Assembly: GCF_023639785.1 (NCBI RefSeq)
Contig: NZ_CP098325.1
Location: forward strand, 744,001 to 808,000
Direction of reading: 5' to 3'
Length of the DNA: 64,000 nt
From: Leclercia adecarboxylata
GTDB lineage: Bacteria; Pseudomonadota; Gammaproteobacteria; Enterobacterales; Enterobacteriaceae
The translations under genes and the position numbers were made by a program. The notes under the pieces are model-generated. The model searched no databases and was not told the origin of the DNA. It saw only the letters and a program-made list of their open reading frames with translations. Below, in pieces: positions 11,298-22,916 of this stretch. Each line of letters opens with the position of its first letter. Position 1 is the stretch's first letter.

Positions 11298-12449
11298 ATG
11301 TTTGAACCTATGGAACTGACCAACGACGCGGTGATTAAAGTCATCGGCGTCGGTGGCGGCGGCGGTAATGCTGTAGAGCACATGGTGCGCGAGCGCATCG
11401 AAGGTGTTGAGTTCTTCGCGGTGAACACCGATGCGCAGGCACTGCGTAAGACGGCTGTTGGCCAGACAATCCAGATCGGTGGCGGCATCACCAAAGGGCT
11501 GGGCGCTGGGGCAAACCCGGAAGTCGGCCGTAATGCTGCAGAAGAAGACCGTGAAGCCCTGCGTGCTGCGCTGGATGGTGCAGACATGGTGTTTATCGCC
11601 GCAGGCATGGGTGGTGGTACCGGAACCGGTGCTGCGCCAGTTGTTGCAGAAGTTGCTAAAGATTTAGGTATCCTGACTGTTGCCGTCGTGACCAAGCCTT
11701 TCAACTTTGAAGGCAAGAAGCGTATGGCGTTTGCAGAGCAGGGTATCACCGAGCTGTCCAAACACGTGGACTCGCTCATTACCATTCCAAACGACAAGCT
11801 GCTGAAAGTGCTGGGCCGTGGCATCTCTCTGCTGGACGCTTTTGGCGCAGCGAACGATGTCCTCAAAGGCGCAGTCCAGGGTATCGCCGAGCTGATCACC
11901 CGTCCAGGCCTGATGAACGTCGACTTTGCTGACGTGCGCACCGTGATGTCCGAAATGGGCTACGCGATGATGGGTTCCGGCGTGGCGAAAGGTGAAGACC
12001 GTGCAGAAGAAGCCGCTGAAATGGCGATCTCTTCTCCGCTGCTGGAAGATATCGATCTTTCTGGCGCGCGCGGCGTGCTGGTCAACATCACTGCGGGCTT
12101 CGACCTGCGTCTGGATGAGTTCGAAACCGTGGGTAACACCATCCGTGCGTTCGCCTCTGACAACGCAACCGTGGTAATCGGTACTTCCCTTGATCCGGAA
12201 ATGAACGATGAACTGCGCGTAACGGTTGTTGCCACCGGTATCGGCATGGACAAACGTCCTGAGATCACTCTGGTGACTAACAAAACTGCCCAGCAGCCGG
12301 TGATGGATCGTTACCAGCAGCACGGCATGGCACCGCTGACTCAGGAGCAGAAACCAGCCGCTAAAGTGGTTAATGACAATACGCCACAAACTCAGAAAGA
12401 GCCGGATTATCTGGACATTCCAGCGTTTCTGCGTAAACAAGCTGATTAA
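11298..12449 (+). CDS. ftsZ: Tubulin-like cell division GTPase FtsZ
   Basis: Polymerising GTPase that forms the Z ring. The 383 residues match E. coli in length. The tubulin signature GGGTGTG is at residues 105-111. The conserved C-terminal peptide [12 protein letters not shown], which binds FtsA, ZipA and other partners including ZapD (also encoded here), is intact. A good ACGGAGAGAAA ribosome-binding site precedes the ATG, as expected for a highly expressed protein. Confidence 0.99.
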   Translation: MFEPMELTNDAVIKVIGVGGGGGNAVEHMVRERIEGVEFFAVNTDAQALRKTAVGQTIQIGGGITKGLGAGANPEVGRNAAEEDREALRAALDGADMVFIAAGMGGGTGTGAAPVVAEVAKDLGILTVAVVTKPFNFEGKKRMAFAEQGITELSKHVDSLITIPNDKLLKVLGRGISLLDAFGAANDVLKGAVQGIAELITRPGLMNVDFADVRTVMSEMGYAMMGSGVAKGEDRAEEAAEMAISSPLLEDIDLSGARGVLVNITAGFDLRLDEFETVGNTIRAFASDNATVVIGTSLDPEMNDELRVTVVATGIGMDKRPEITLVTNKTAQQPVMDRYQQHGMAPLTQEQKPAAKVVNDNTPQTQKEPDYLDIPAFLRKQAD

Positions 12450-12529
12450 GAATTAGCTGGAATTAGGGAATTTACGCTCTTTGTGCTAAACTGGCCGCCC
12501 GATAGTGATGTACACTCTCGGTTGGATAA

Positions 12530-13468
<939 letters not shown>

Positions 13469-13491
13469 CGGCAACACCCGTTATGTAAATT

Positions 13492-13548
13492 CGACTGGTT
13501 GACCTGGCACTCTCTCCGGCCAGGAAGACCAGTCGTTTTTTGTTTTTA
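13492..13548 (+). terminator. Rho-independent terminator after lpxC
   Basis: Two nested stems, CGACTGGT paired with ACCAGTCG and inside it CCTGGC paired with GCCAGG, are followed by TTTTTTGTTTTT. This marks the end of the dcw/lpxC transcript before secM. Confidence 0.85.
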
Positions 13549-13720
13549 TCCTTCGCAAATCGCTGTAGTCAATGGCGCGTTTGCTTATTTCATCACCATT
13601 TTTAACCTCCCCGGTGCCTCAATACTGCTGCTGTAACGTAGCTTTAGTGGTACTATCTTGGCGCGAAAATATAAAAATCATACGGTGAGCCTGAAAGCTT
13701 ACTTACTTGTGGTGGGGCAA

Positions 13721-14224
13721 TTGAGCGGAATTCTGACGCGCTGGCGACAATTTGGCAGACGTTACTTCTGGCCGCATCTCCTTCTGGGGATGGTCGCGGC
13801 GAGTCTTGGCCTGCCCGCGCTCAGCAGTAACGCCGAAGCCACCAGTACTGCAAAGACCAGTACCACCCGCCACGATCTGAGCACGCGGGTTAATTTCACC
13901 AATCTTGCCCTGCTGGAAGCGAACCGCCGACCGAACTTCACGGTGGATTACTGGCATCAGCATGCGATTCGTACCGTCATTCGGCATCTCTCCTTTGCCA
14001 TGGCGCCGCAGGCGTTACCAGCGGTTGAAGAGTCCTTACCGGTTCAGGCGCACCATCTGGCGCTGCTGGACACGCTCAATACGCTTCTGACTCAACAGAG
14101 TAAGCCGCCGGTAATTGTCCGTCAGGTCGCGCTTGCGGCATTCGAACCACAAAATGCCTTCTCCGTGTCCGCCTGGATAAGCCAGGTGCAGGGCATCCGT
14201 GCCGGACCTCAACGCCTCAGCTAA
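13721..14224 (+). CDS. secM: Secretion monitor SecM (translation-arrest peptide)
   Basis: Exported arrest peptide whose ribosome stalling raises secA translation when secretion is limited. I chose the TTG at 13721 (167 residues) because [12 protein letters not shown] matches the E. coli N-terminus and GGTGGGG lies just upstream; an upstream ATG at 13658 would add 21 residues. A signal peptide with a long, basic n-region is visible. The arrest motif near the C-terminus keeps the key F, WI and GIRAGP residues, with the arresting proline at residue 163. The stretch before it is quite different from E. coli. secA follows after 60 bases. Confidence 0.9.
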   Translation: MSGILTRWRQFGRRYFWPHLLLGMVAASLGLPALSSNAEATSTAKTSTTRHDLSTRVNFTNLALLEANRRPNFTVDYWHQHAIRTVIRHLSFAMAPQALPAVEESLPVQAHHLALLDTLNTLLTQQSKPPVIVRQVALAAFEPQNAFSVSAWISQVQGIRAGPQRLS

Positions 14225-14255
14225 ATTAACCGTCTTTCAATACCTTAATTTAACT

Positions 14256-14269
14256 GCCCATCATGGGGC
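14256..14269 (+). promoter_or_regulatory. secM-secA intergenic stem-loop
   Basis: GCCC (14256-14259) can pair with GGGC (14266-14269) directly upstream of the secA ribosome-binding region (GAGAA, 14274-14278). In E. coli an intergenic helix hides the secA ribosome-binding site and is opened when a ribosome stalls on secM. The position and short stem here fit that element, although the full fold needs computing. Confidence 0.5.
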
Positions 14270-14284
14270 GTTTGAGAATTTATT

Positions 14285-16990
14285 ATGTTAATCAAATTAC
14301 TAACTAAAGTTTTCGGTAGCCGTAACGATCGTACCCTGCGCCGTATGCGCAAAGCTGTCAGCGTTATCAACGGCCTTGAGCCAGCAATGGAAAAACTCTC
14401 CGATGACGAACTGAAAGCCAAAACCGCTGAATTCCGTGCCCGCCTCGAAAAAGGTGAAACCGTTGAAAGCCTGATCCCGGAAGCGTTCGCCGTTGTGCGC
14501 GAAGCAAGTAAGCGCGTGTTCGGTATGCGTCACTTCGACGTGCAGCTGCTGGGCGGTATGGTTCTGAACGACCGCTGCATCGCCGAGATGCGTACCGGTG
14601 AAGGTAAAACCCTGACCGCGACGCTGCCAGCCTACGTTAACGCCCTGTCGGGTAAAGGCGTGCACGTCGTGACCGTCAACGACTATCTGGCGCAGCGTGA
14701 CGCCGAAAACAACCGTCCTCTGTTCGAATTCCTCGGTATGAGCGTCGGGGTCAACATGTCAGGCCTGCCGGCTCCTGCGAAACGCGAAGCCTACAACGCT
14801 GACATCACCTACGGTACCAACAACGAATACGGCTTCGACTACCTGCGCGACAACATGGCCTTCAGCCCGGAAGAGCGCGTGCAGCGCAAACTGCACTATG
14901 CGCTGGTGGATGAGGTGGACTCCATTCTGATCGATGAGGCGCGTACGCCGCTGATCATCTCCGGTCCGGCTGAAGACAGCTCCGAGATGTATCGCAAAGT
15001 CGACAAAATCATTCCGCACCTGATCCGTCAGGAAAAAGAGGACTCCGACACCTTCCAGGGTGAGGGTCACTTCTCCGTTGACGAAAAAGCCCGTCAGGTG
15101 AACCTGACCGAACGGGGTCTGGTGCAGATTGAAGAGTTACTGGTTGCCCAGGGCATTATGGAAGAGGGCGAGTCGCTCTACTCTCCGGGCAACATCATGC
15201 TGATGCACCACGTGACTGCCGCCCTGCGTGCGCACGTGCTGTTTACCCGCGACGTGGACTACATCGTTAAAGACGGCGAAGTTATCATCGTCGATGAACA
15301 CACCGGTCGTACCATGCAGGGTCGTCGCTGGTCCGATGGTCTGCATCAGGCGGTTGAAGCCAAAGAGAACGTCGATATCCAGAATGAGAACCAGACCCTG
15401 GCATCGATCACCTTCCAGAACTACTTCCGTCTGTACGAGAAGCTGGCGGGGATGACGGGTACAGCGGATACCGAAGCCTTCGAATTCAGCTCTATCTACA
15501 AGCTGGATACCGTGGTGGTACCAACCAACCGTCCGATGATCCGTAAAGACATGCCGGACCTGGTCTACATGACCGAAGCAGAAAAAATTCAGGCTATCAT
15601 CGAAGATATCCGCGATCGTACCGCTGCGGGTCAGCCTGTGCTGGTGGGGACTATCTCCATCGAAAAATCGGAAGTGGTCTCTGAAGAGCTGACCAAAGCC
15701 GGTATTAAGCACAACGTCCTGAACGCCAAATTCCACGCCAAAGAAGCGGATATCGTTGCGCAGGCGGGTTATCCGTCAGCCGTGACCATCGCCACCAACA
15801 TGGCAGGCCGTGGTACCGATATTATGCTGGGCGGTAGCTGGCAGGCAGAAGTGGCCGAGCTGGAAAACCCAACCCCGGAGCAGATCGCGCAGATTAAAGC
15901 CGACTGGCAGGTTCGTCATGATGCGGTACTGGCTGCGGGCGGTCTGCACATCATCGGTACTGAGCGCCATGAATCCCGTCGTATCGATAACCAGCTGCGC
16001 GGCCGTGCAGGTCGTCAGGGCGATGCCGGTTCTTCACGCTTCTACCTGTCGATGGAAGATGCGCTGATGCGTATTTTCGCCTCTGACCGTGTGTCGGGCA
16101 TGATGCGTAAACTGGGCATGAAGCCGGGCGAAGCAATTGAACACCCGTGGGTGACCAAAGCCATTGCTAACGCTCAGCGCAAAGTGGAAAGCCGTAACTT
16201 CGATATTCGTAAGCAGCTGCTCGAATATGATGACGTGGCCAACGATCAGCGTCGCGCCATCTACACCCAGCGTAACGAGCTGTTAGACGTTTCCGACGTA
16301 AGCGAAACCATCAACAGCATCCGCGAAGACGTGTTTAAAGCCACCATTGATGGGCACATTCCTCCGCAGTCCCTGGAAGAGATGTGGGATGTCGAAGGTC
16401 TGCAGGCGCGTCTGAAAAATGACTTCGACCTGGATCTGCCGATTCAGGAGTGGCTGGATAAAGAGCCGGAGCTGCACGAAGAGACCCTGCGCGAGCGTAT
16501 TTTTGCTAACGCCATTGAGGTTTATAAGCGCAAAGAAGAAGTCGTGGGTGCAGAGATGATGCGTCACTTCGAAAAAGGGGTGATGCTGCAGACTCTGGAC
16601 TCCCTGTGGAAAGAGCACCTGGCGGCGATGGACTACCTGCGTCAGGGCATCCACCTGCGTGGCTATGCGCAAAAAGATCCAAAGCAGGAGTACAAGCGCG
16701 AATCCTTTGCGATGTTTGCCTCCATGCTTGAATCACTTAAATACGAAGTGATCAGCACCCTGAGCAAAGTTCAGGTGCGCATGCCGGAAGAAGTGGAAGA
16801 GATGGAGCAGCAGCGTCGCGAAGAAGCTGAGCGTCTGGCTCAGATGCAGCAGCTCAGCCATCAGGACGACGAAGAAGCCGCCGCAGCCGCGATTGCCGCG
16901 CAGTCCGGTGAGCGTAAGGTCGGTCGTAACGATCCGTGCCCATGCGGTTCCGGTAAAAAATACAAACAGTGCCATGGCCGTCTGAGCTAA
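14285..16990 (+). CDS. secA: Preprotein translocase ATPase SecA
   Basis: Motor ATPase that drives Sec-dependent export through SecYEG. The 901 residues match E. coli in length. The Walker A sequence MRTGEGKT lies near residue 105, [11 protein letters not shown] gives Walker B, and [12 protein letters not shown] lies in the second nucleotide-binding domain. The C-terminal zinc domain [14 protein letters not shown], which binds SecB, is intact. A clear terminator follows. Confidence 0.99.
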   Translation: MLIKLLTKVFGSRNDRTLRRMRKAVSVINGLEPAMEKLSDDELKAKTAEFRARLEKGETVESLIPEAFAVVREASKRVFGMRHFDVQLLGGMVLNDRCIAEMRTGEGKTLTATLPAYVNALSGKGVHVVTVNDYLAQRDAENNRPLFEFLGMSVGVNMSGLPAPAKREAYNADITYGTNNEYGFDYLRDNMAFSPEERVQRKLHYALVDEVDSILIDEARTPLIISGPAEDSSEMYRKVDKIIPHLIRQEKEDSDTFQGEGHFSVDEKARQVNLTERGLVQIEELLVAQGIMEEGESLYSPGNIMLMHHVTAALRAHVLFTRDVDYIVKDGEVIIVDEHTGRTMQGRRWSDGLHQAVEAKENVDIQNENQTLASITFQNYFRLYEKLAGMTGTADTEAFEFSSIYKLDTVVVPTNRPMIRKDMPDLVYMTEAEKIQAIIEDIRDRTAAGQPVLVGTISIEKSEVVSEELTKAGIKHNVLNAKFHAKEADIVAQAGYPSAVTIATNMAGRGTDIMLGGSWQAEVAELENPTPEQIAQIKADWQVRHDAVLAAGGLHIIGTERHESRRIDNQLRGRAGRQGDAGSSRFYLSMEDALMRIFASDRVSGMMRKLGMKPGEAIEHPWVTKAIANAQRKVESRNFDIRKQLLEYDDVANDQRRAIYTQRNELLDVSDVSETINSIREDVFKATIDGHIPPQSLEEMWDVEGLQARLKNDFDLDLPIQEWLDKEPELHEETLRERIFANAIEVYKRKEEVVGAEMMRHFEKGVMLQTLDSLWKEHLAAMDYLRQGIHLRGYAQKDPKQEYKRESFAMFASMLESLKYEVISTLSKVQVRMPEEVEEMEQQRREEAERLAQMQQLSHQDDEEAAAAAIAAQSGERKVGRNDPCPCGSGKKYKQCHGRLS

Positions 16991-17006
16991 GCCTGAAACA
17001 CACCAG

Positions 17007-17033
17007 AAAGGCGCAGAGTTCTGCGCCTTTTTT
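17007..17033 (+). terminator. Rho-independent terminator after secA
   Basis: AAAGGCGCAGA pairs with CTGCGCCTTT across a 3-base loop, and the T-run extends through TTTTTT. It lies 16 bases after the secA stop and just before mutT, so mutT may depend on read-through or its own promoter. Confidence 0.85.
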
Positions 17034-17047
17034 ATGGACGTAAGATA

Positions 17048-17440
17048 ATGAAAATACTGCAAATCGCTGTCGGGATCATTCGCAATGCCGATAACCAGAT
17101 CTTTATTACCCAGCGTGCAGCGGATGCGCACATGGCAAATAAGTGGGAGTTTCCAGGCGGCAAGATCGAATCTGGCGAGACGCCAGAACAGGCGCTAACC
17201 CGCGAGCTTCAGGAAGAGGTAGGGATCATTCCGCTCGGGGCGACGCTGTTCGACAAACTGGAATATACCTTTCCTGACCGTCACATCACGCTGTGGTTCT
17301 GGCTGGTCGAAAACTGGGAGGGGGAGCCCTGGGGCAAAGAGGGACAGCCTGGAAACTGGGTGACGCTGAACGCGCTGGATGCCGATAAATTCCCACCGGC
17401 AAATGCGCCTGTTATCGCCCGTTTAGTCGGCGTTCTGTAA
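17048..17440 (+). CDS. mutT: 8-oxo-dGTP diphosphatase MutT
   Basis: Nudix hydrolase that removes 8-oxo-dGTP from the nucleotide pool and prevents A:T to C:G transversions. It has 130 residues. The Nudix box is visible at about residues 37-59 (GGKIESGE, then REL and EEVG). It lies convergent to yacG; the 34-base gap holds a weak GCCTGC/GCAGGC inverted repeat with a 14-base loop. Confidence 0.97.
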   Translation: MKILQIAVGIIRNADNQIFITQRAADAHMANKWEFPGGKIESGETPEQALTRELQEEVGIIPLGATLFDKLEYTFPDRHITLWFWLVENWEGEPWGKEGQPGNWVTLNALDADKFPPANAPVIARLVGVL

Positions 17441-17474
17441 GCCTGCCGGGCAAAGCGCCAGCAGGCATTAAGCG

Positions 17475-17669
17475 TTACTGCTGGTTTTCACTCCAGTCAT
17501 CGCTGTCAGAGAGATCGCCTGCGCTTGGAATGCGTTTCTCTTCCGCGGCCCACTCACCCAGATCGATCAGCTGGCAACGCTTGCTGCAAAAAGGACGAAA
17601 CGGGCTCTGCTCGCCCCAGACAACGGGCTTCCCACAGGTGGGGCAGTTTACGGTAGTTACATCAGACAT
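17475..17669 (-). CDS. yacG: DNA gyrase inhibitor YacG (zinc protein)
   Basis: Small zinc-binding protein reported in E. coli to bind GyrB and inhibit gyrase. The 64 residues carry four conserved cysteines in CPTCGKPV and FCSKRC, followed by the LGEWAAEE segment and an acidic tail. It is 9 bases downstream of zapD and so belongs to the coaE-zapD-yacG operon. Confidence 0.95.
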   Translation of the reverse strand: MSDVTTVNCPTCGKPVVWGEQSPFRPFCSKRCQLIDLGEWAAEEKRIPSAGDLSDSDDWSENQQ

Positions 17670-17678
17670 CTTAACTCC

Positions 17679-18422
17679 TTAACAACACGCCAGTTCAAAA
17701 TCGAGGCGTTCCGGCACCAGGCCATGTTCACTGTCGAGCGGCATGAAACGAATCGCAAAGCGGCTTTTATGACCTGAAATTTGCGGATAAAGCTGAGCGG
17801 CAAGAGGCAACTGCAGACGCAGCAGGTCGGCATCTTCCCCATTGTCCTGATAGAAACCGTTCAGGCTGGTTTGCTTGCGGAACGGCGCGGAATTCCGGAT
17901 CAGGTCAAGGATTAACGATAACGCCTGGTTCAGTGGCTCAAGGCTTACCAGCCAGTTTTGTACCTGGATATCGCGCTGCTCCTGAGGCATATGCAGCCAG
18001 ATATGCAGGGTGGGTAAATCGAAGCTGCAGCAGCCGCCGGGAATGCTCAGACGCTGACGCACCAGCGCCACCAGACGGTCTTCCCGCAGAAACTGGCCGA
18101 TACGGGGAGCCGCCATTAACACTCCGCTGCTGCTTTTCAGCTGCTGGCGCAGACTGTCGATGCGGCTGTTATCCACGCCCGGGACTTCTGCCCAGGCCTG
18201 CAATTTACGCTGCTGACGCTCCAGCTCTTTGAGTAATTCGGTGCGGACTTCGCCACGCTCTAACACATCCAGCAGATCGCCCACGTTACGGAAAAAATGC
18301 AGCGCCGTGGTGTGGTCATGAACCGGAAGCAGGCTTGAAAGCTGCTGAATTAAAAACTCAATGCGCAGCCAGGTGCGCATTTTTTCATTGAGGGGATGCT
18401 CAAAAAGAACGTGGGTGTGCAT
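17679..18422 (-). CDS. zapD: Z-ring associated protein ZapD
   Basis: Cytoplasmic protein that crosslinks FtsZ filaments through the FtsZ C-terminal peptide. The 247-residue length matches the family. Motifs such as [15 protein letters not shown] at the N-terminus are conserved. The ATG shares one base with the coaE stop, so translation is coupled. It is encoded only about 5 kb from its partner ftsZ. Confidence 0.96.
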   Translation of the reverse strand: MHTHVLFEHPLNEKMRTWLRIEFLIQQLSSLLPVHDHTTALHFFRNVGDLLDVLERGEVRTELLKELERQQRKLQAWAEVPGVDNSRIDSLRQQLKSSSGVLMAAPRIGQFLREDRLVALVRQRLSIPGGCCSFDLPTLHIWLHMPQEQRDIQVQNWLVSLEPLNQALSLILDLIRNSAPFRKQTSLNGFYQDNGEDADLLRLQLPLAAQLYPQISGHKSRFAIRFMPLDSEHGLVPERLDFELACC

Positions 18423-19033
18423 TAGGCTTTTTCCTGTAAAACGGCCTGCGCCAGGTACTGCTGATGCAGGCGAGCCACATCCGATGCAATGGCATCCGGT
18501 GCGCCGTTATTATCAATAACATCATCCGCGACGGCCAGACGCGCTTCACGCGTGGCCTGCGCAGCAAGGATTTGTTCCGCATGTTCACGCCCGACGTTAT
18601 CGCGGGCAATGGTGCGCTGAATTTGTGTCGCCGGAGAGACGTCAACCACCAGGATCCGATCCGCTTTGTCATGGAGATTATTTTCCACAAGAAGCGGTAC
18701 AACCCAGAGTACGTAGGGCGACGTCGCTTGCGCTATCTGCTTCTGCGTCTCCTGCTGAATCAGCGGGTGAAGCAGGGCATTAAGCCAGGATTTCTCTTCA
18801 GGATGGGCGAAAATGCGGTCGCGAAGCTTCCGGCGATTAAGGGCGCCGTCAGGCTCGATCATATCGTTGCCGAAATGTTCTGCGATAGCGCGTAGTGCAG
18901 GTGTACCCGGCTCTACCACCTGGCGGGCAAGGATGTCGGCATCAATTATTGTGACGCCCAGACGAGAGAAGGCTTCTGCCACAGTGCTTTTACCACTGCC
19001 AATGCCTCCCGTTAGTGCAACGATGTACCCCAT
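18422..19033 (-). CDS. coaE: Dephospho-CoA kinase
   Basis: Catalyses the last step of coenzyme A synthesis, phosphorylating the ribose of dephospho-CoA. The 203-residue protein has the P-loop GGIGSGKS at residues 9-16 and the family segments IDADILAR and VPLLVEN. It is the first gene of the leftward coaE-zapD-yacG group and is divergent from guaC across 236 bases. Confidence 0.97.
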   Translation of the reverse strand: MGYIVALTGGIGSGKSTVAEAFSRLGVTIIDADILARQVVEPGTPALRAIAEHFGNDMIEPDGALNRRKLRDRIFAHPEEKSWLNALLHPLIQQETQKQIAQATSPYVLWVVPLLVENNLHDKADRILVVDVSPATQIQRTIARDNVGREHAEQILAAQATREARLAVADDVIDNNGAPDAIASDVARLHQQYLAQAVLQEKA

Positions 19034-19082
19034 TAAACCAAATCCTGGGAAATATTCATTATTGATATCAATTGCTTAAGAT

Positions 19083-19107
19083 TTAATCTTTTATCAGCAA
19101 AGATTAA
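19083..19107. promoter_or_regulatory. AT-rich 9-bp inverted repeat, coaE-guaC interval
   Basis: TTAATCTTT and AAAGATTAA form a perfect inverted repeat around a 7-base spacer, about 50 bases upstream of coaE and 95 bases upstream of the proposed guaC -10. It could be an operator or simply a hairpin. No T-run follows and no gene ends here, so a terminator role is unlikely. Confidence 0.35.
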
Positions 19108-19177
19108 GCTCTGCTTACGTACTTTTTACCAGGTAAATTTATAGGATTGTAGCGTAAAAAAAGTGATTTTCGCAGTC

Positions 19178-19205
19178 TTGCGCAACAGGTATTAGTGCGT
19201 ATGAT
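19178..19205 (+). promoter_or_regulatory. Likely guaC promoter
   Basis: A -35 TTGCGC and a -10 TATGAT are 16 bases apart, 64 bases upstream of the guaC ATG. The discriminator after the -10 is moderately GC-rich (AGCGTC). The match to consensus is good at -10 and fair at -35. Confidence 0.5.
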
Positions 19206-19269
19206 AGCGTCACTGGAGTTGTGTGTTACGTTTTTTCGACATTTACCCCAGTACCCCAGGAATCCGCAA

Positions 19270-20313
19270 ATGCGTATCGAAGAAGATCTGAAGTTAGGTT
19301 TCAAAGACGTTCTTATCCGCCCTAAACGTTCTACTCTGAAAAGTCGCTCCGACGTTGAACTTGAACGTCAATTCACCTTTAAGCATTCCGGTCAGACCTG
19401 GTCAGGCGTACCTGTAATCGCCGCGAACATGGATACCGTCGGGACCTTTGCCATGGCAAAAGCGCTGGCTTCTTTCGACATTCTGACCGCCGTGCACAAG
19501 CACTACAGCGTTGAAGAGTGGAATACGTTTGCCGGCTCCGTATCTGAAAACGTGCTGAAGCACGTGATGGTTTCCACCGGCACCTCTGATGCCGATTTCG
19601 AAAAAACGAAACAGATCCTGATTGCTAACCCAAACCTGAACTTCATTTGTATTGATGTTGCGAATGGTTACTCCGAGCACTTCGTTCAGTTCGTCAGCAA
19701 GGCGCGTCAGGCCTGGCCGACCAAAACCATTATTGCGGGTAACGTGGTTACCGGTGAAATGTGTGAAGAGCTGATTCTGTCCGGCGCAGATATCGTGAAA
19801 GTGGGCATTGGCCCGGGTTCCGTTTGTACTACGCGCGTTAAAACCGGCGTTGGCTATCCGCAGCTGTCAGCCGTGATCGAGTGTGCCGATGCTGCCCACG
19901 GTCTTGGTGGCCAGATCATCAGCGACGGCGGATGCACCATGCCGGGCGACGTGGCGAAAGCCTTCGGCGGCGGCGCAGACTTCGTGATGCTGGGTGGTAT
20001 GCTGGCGGGTCATGAAGAGAGCGGCGGTACCGTGGTTGACGAAAATGGTGAAAAATTCATGCTGTTCTACGGCATGAGCTCTGAATCTGCGATGAACCGC
20101 CACGTGGGTGGGGTTGCGCAGTATCGTGCCGCTGAAGGTAAAACCGTTAAGCTGCCTCTGCGCGGCCCGGTGGAGAATACCGCGCGTGACATCCTGGGGG
20201 GCCTGCGTTCCGCATGTACTTATGTGGGGGCATCCCGCCTGAAAGAGCTGACCAAGCGCACGACCTTTATTCGCGTTCAGGAACAAGAGAACCGCGTTTT
20301 CAACAGCCTGTAA
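19270..20313 (+). CDS. guaC: GMP reductase
   Basis: Converts GMP to IMP with NADPH, recycling guanine nucleotides. The ATG at 19270 gives 347 residues beginning [11 protein letters not shown], as in E. coli; the frame is open 25 codons further upstream, but that extension does not resemble the family. The catalytic cysteine lies in GPGSVCTTR, and the TIM-barrel segment [10 protein letters not shown] is present. A strong hairpin separates it from convergent hofC. Confidence 0.97.
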   Translation: MRIEEDLKLGFKDVLIRPKRSTLKSRSDVELERQFTFKHSGQTWSGVPVIAANMDTVGTFAMAKALASFDILTAVHKHYSVEEWNTFAGSVSENVLKHVMVSTGTSDADFEKTKQILIANPNLNFICIDVANGYSEHFVQFVSKARQAWPTKTIIAGNVVTGEMCEELILSGADIVKVGIGPGSVCTTRVKTGVGYPQLSAVIECADAAHGLGGQIISDGGCTMPGDVAKAFGGGADFVMLGGMLAGHEESGGTVVDENGEKFMLFYGMSSESAMNRHVGGVAQYRAAEGKTVKLPLRGPVENTARDILGGLRSACTYVGASRLKELTKRTTFIRVQEQENRVFNSL

Positions 20314-20320
20314 TGCCTCT

Positions 20321-20344
20321 CGCTGGCGCGTCTTCGCGCCAGCG
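20321..20344. terminator. Bidirectional terminator-like hairpin, guaC/hofC
   Basis: CGCTGGCGCG and CGCGCCAGCG form a perfect 10-bp stem with a TCTT loop, exactly filling the gap between the convergent guaC and hofC stops. There is no long T-run, so efficiency is uncertain, but the position is right for both directions. Confidence 0.6.
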
Positions 20345-21541
20345 TTATCCCGCACTCATCGCATCCCCCAGATGGAAAATCGGCAGATACATCGCCACCA
20401 CCAGCGTGCCGATAATCAGTCCTGTCACAATCAACAGTAATGGCTCCAGCAGCGAAGCAAGATTGTCGGCCTGCTGAAAAGTTTGCTCATTATGATGCCG
20501 CGCCAGATTGCTCAGCATGATGTCCAGCGCACCCGATGCTTCGCCTGTGCGTACCAGTTGAATGCAGAGTGGCGTAAAAATGGCGGCGTCGTTCAGGGCT
20601 GACCAGATGGGCATACCCTGCATGATGTGATGCCGGATCGTCTGTAATTTCTCCCGCCAGAAAGGACACTCCAGCGTCTCCTCCGTACTTTCCAGCCCCT
20701 GTATAAAGGCGATGCCCGACTGTTGCGTGAGCGACAGAACGGTAAAGATCTGGCTGAGCTTTTGCCCCCGCACCAGCGGGCCAGTCACCGGGCTGGTCAG
20801 CAGCAGACGCTGGGTAGCGTACTGCCATCGTCGTTTACGCCGAAGCAGCAGCAGGCCCGATATTATGGCCAGCAGGCTTAACAGCAGTACCGCGCCCTGT
20901 TCCTGGAGCGCATCTGCCAGCCCCATAACTGCCCGGGTCAGGGCAGGCAGTGGGGTGTTAAAGGTTTTGTAGATCGCAGCAAACTCTGGCAACACCAGCG
21001 TCACCATCGCCAGCACCACGGCGACAGCCAGACCGAGAATAATCACCGGATAACGCAGCGCTTTTCTTACCTTTGCGCTGAGCTGCTGCTGCGTTTTTTG
21101 CTGATGTGCCAGCTGACGACAGCATTCGTCCAGTTTGCCGGTTAGCTCCCCGGTTTTAATCATCGATACATAAAGCGGCGGGAAGATGTGCGGCCACTTT
21201 TTCAGGGCGTCAGAGAAGGCGCAACCCGCGCTCAGGTCATCGGCGATGCTTTGCAACAACGCCTGCCATTGCCGGACCGGATGCTGCTGTGCCAGAAGCG
21301 CCAGCCCAGCTGACAGCGTTAAGCCCGCCTGCAGCAGCGTCGCCAGTTGGTGGATAACCTCGTAGCGATGCTGCGCCTGCCAGCGACGCTGCTGCGCGCA
21401 TCGTCTGAGCTCAAGGGGAACAAGCTCTTTGCTTTGCAGGAGAGTCCATGCCGTGTGTTTGTCGGGAGCCCAAAGCGCGCCCGCCTGGCGCTCCCCTTGT
21501 GGGCCGAGAGCCCGCCAGCGCCAGAGCTGATTATCTGCCAT
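20345..21541 (-). CDS. hofC: Type IV pilus inner-membrane platform protein HofC (PilC/GspF family)
   Basis: Predicted platform protein of a type IV pilus or type II secretion-like assembly machine. The 398-residue frame starts at the ATG 21541 (MADNQLWRW), which matches E. coli HofC better than the GTG 9 bases upstream. It has two GspF domains, with VIHQLATLLQAG and TGELTGKLDECC in the first, and three hydrophobic segments. The start overlaps the end of hofB by 11 bases, giving the ppdD-hofB-hofC operon. The protein looks intact. Confidence 0.93.
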   Translation of the reverse strand: MADNQLWRWRALGPQGERQAGALWAPDKHTAWTLLQSKELVPLELRRCAQQRRWQAQHRYEVIHQLATLLQAGLTLSAGLALLAQQHPVRQWQALLQSIADDLSAGCAFSDALKKWPHIFPPLYVSMIKTGELTGKLDECCRQLAHQQKTQQQLSAKVRKALRYPVIILGLAVAVVLAMVTLVLPEFAAIYKTFNTPLPALTRAVMGLADALQEQGAVLLLSLLAIISGLLLLRRKRRWQYATQRLLLTSPVTGPLVRGQKLSQIFTVLSLTQQSGIAFIQGLESTEETLECPFWREKLQTIRHHIMQGMPIWSALNDAAIFTPLCIQLVRTGEASGALDIMLSNLARHHNEQTFQQADNLASLLEPLLLIVTGLIIGTLVVAMYLPIFHLGDAMSAG

Positions 21542-22916
21542 CCGGGGCACCCAGCATCTGCACCACCTCTTCGAGAGTGGTGTGGCCCTGTTCTACCGCC
21601 ATGCAGCCATGTTCGAAAAGCGTCACCATGCCCGTCTGTCGGGCCAGTTTTTCGATCTCCTCCACCTGTGCTCCGCCGGCGATGGCCGAGCGGAGTTCGC
21701 GGGTAATCATCATCACTTCAAAGATTGCCACCCGGCCATAAAAACCGTGATAGCAGCGGTCGCAACCCACCGGCTGCCAGTGCGGCAGGGGGCGAGGCCA
21801 CAGCGCCTGGGGGAGCGGCTTATCCCGGCGTACCTCCTGGCGGCAGTGCGGGCACAGCCGACGCACCAGCCGCTGGGCAATCACCAGAGACAACGCCGAG
21901 GAGATCATCCAGCGCGCCACACCCATCTGCTGCAGGCGCACCAGCGTTTCGGCAGTGGAGTTGGTATGCAGGGTCGACAGCACCAGATGACCGGTCTGCG
22001 CGGCGTTGATGGCGATCTCCGCCGTTTCGCCATCGCGTATTTCGCCCACCATGATGATGTCGGGATCCTGACGCAATAGCGCGCGCAGCACGCTCTGGAA
22101 CGTTAACCCCGCCCGGGGATTGATGGGGGTCTGGTTTAACCCATCAAGCGGGATTTCGACAGGATCTTCTACGCTGCAGATATTCACTGCGGGTGTGTTG
22201 CGGGCCTGCAACGCGCTGTACAGGGTGACGGTTTTGCCGCTGCCGGTGGGCCCGGTCACCAGAATCAGCCCCTGAGATTTATGCAGCGCCCCGGCAAATA
22301 AACGCTGCTGGACTGTGCTCATGCCCAGCTGATCGAGCAGGAGCGCCTGTTGCTCCTGCTGCAGAAGGCGCAGGACAATTTTTTCTCCGCTGCGACAGGG
22401 TAGCGTGGCAATACGAAACGAGACGGGAGCCCCTGAAATTTCAACCGTAAACTGCCCATCCTGGGGTAAGCGCCGCTCGGCGATATCCAGGTTGCCCAGC
22501 ACCTTCAGCCGGGCGATAAGCGTTGTGCCCAGCTCGGATGAAAGGGGCTGTTGCGGATAGAGCACGCCGTCGATGCGTAACCGTATCTGCCAGTTCTCGT
22601 CGGCGGGCTCGATGTGGATATCAGAGGCCCGCTGGCTCATCGCCTGCATCAGGGTACGGTTAAGGATCTCAATGGCGGAGCTCGTTGTGCTGGCGACTGC
22701 GGGCAGATGCGATTCCGACGCAGTTTGCCGGTGCTTTTCCATTCTCTCGCTGGTCCAGCATTCGATATCAATCCTTTTCTGCGTGGCGAAACGTAACGCC
22801 TCCAGCAGCTCAGACGGCGGATCGCCGACAACCGCGATGGTGATCCTGTCCGGATCGTGGTTCAGCAATTGGGCGTTATGACGCTGACACAGCGCCATTA
22901 ACCGATCGGGATTCAT
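21531..22916 (-). CDS. hofB: Type IV pilus assembly ATPase HofB (PilB/GspE family)
   Basis: Secretion-type ATPase predicted to power pilin polymerisation at the inner membrane. It has 461 residues. Walker A GPTGSGKT lies past mid-protein, followed by the Asp box (EDPVEIPLDG), Walker B-type VGEIRDGETAEIA and His box (LSTLHTNS). The paired cysteines CPHC suit a GspE/PilB zinc module. It overlaps the ppdD stop by 4 bases. Confidence 0.94.
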   Translation of the reverse strand: MNPDRLMALCQRHNAQLLNHDPDRITIAVVGDPPSELLEALRFATQKRIDIECWTSERMEKHRQTASESHLPAVASTTSSAIEILNRTLMQAMSQRASDIHIEPADENWQIRLRIDGVLYPQQPLSSELGTTLIARLKVLGNLDIAERRLPQDGQFTVEISGAPVSFRIATLPCRSGEKIVLRLLQQEQQALLLDQLGMSTVQQRLFAGALHKSQGLILVTGPTGSGKTVTLYSALQARNTPAVNICSVEDPVEIPLDGLNQTPINPRAGLTFQSVLRALLRQDPDIIMVGEIRDGETAEIAINAAQTGHLVLSTLHTNSTAETLVRLQQMGVARWMISSALSLVIAQRLVRRLCPHCRQEVRRDKPLPQALWPRPLPHWQPVGCDRCYHGFYGRVAIFEVMMITRELRSAIAGGAQVEEIEKLARQTGMVTLFEHGCMAVEQGHTTLEEVVQMLGAPDGR

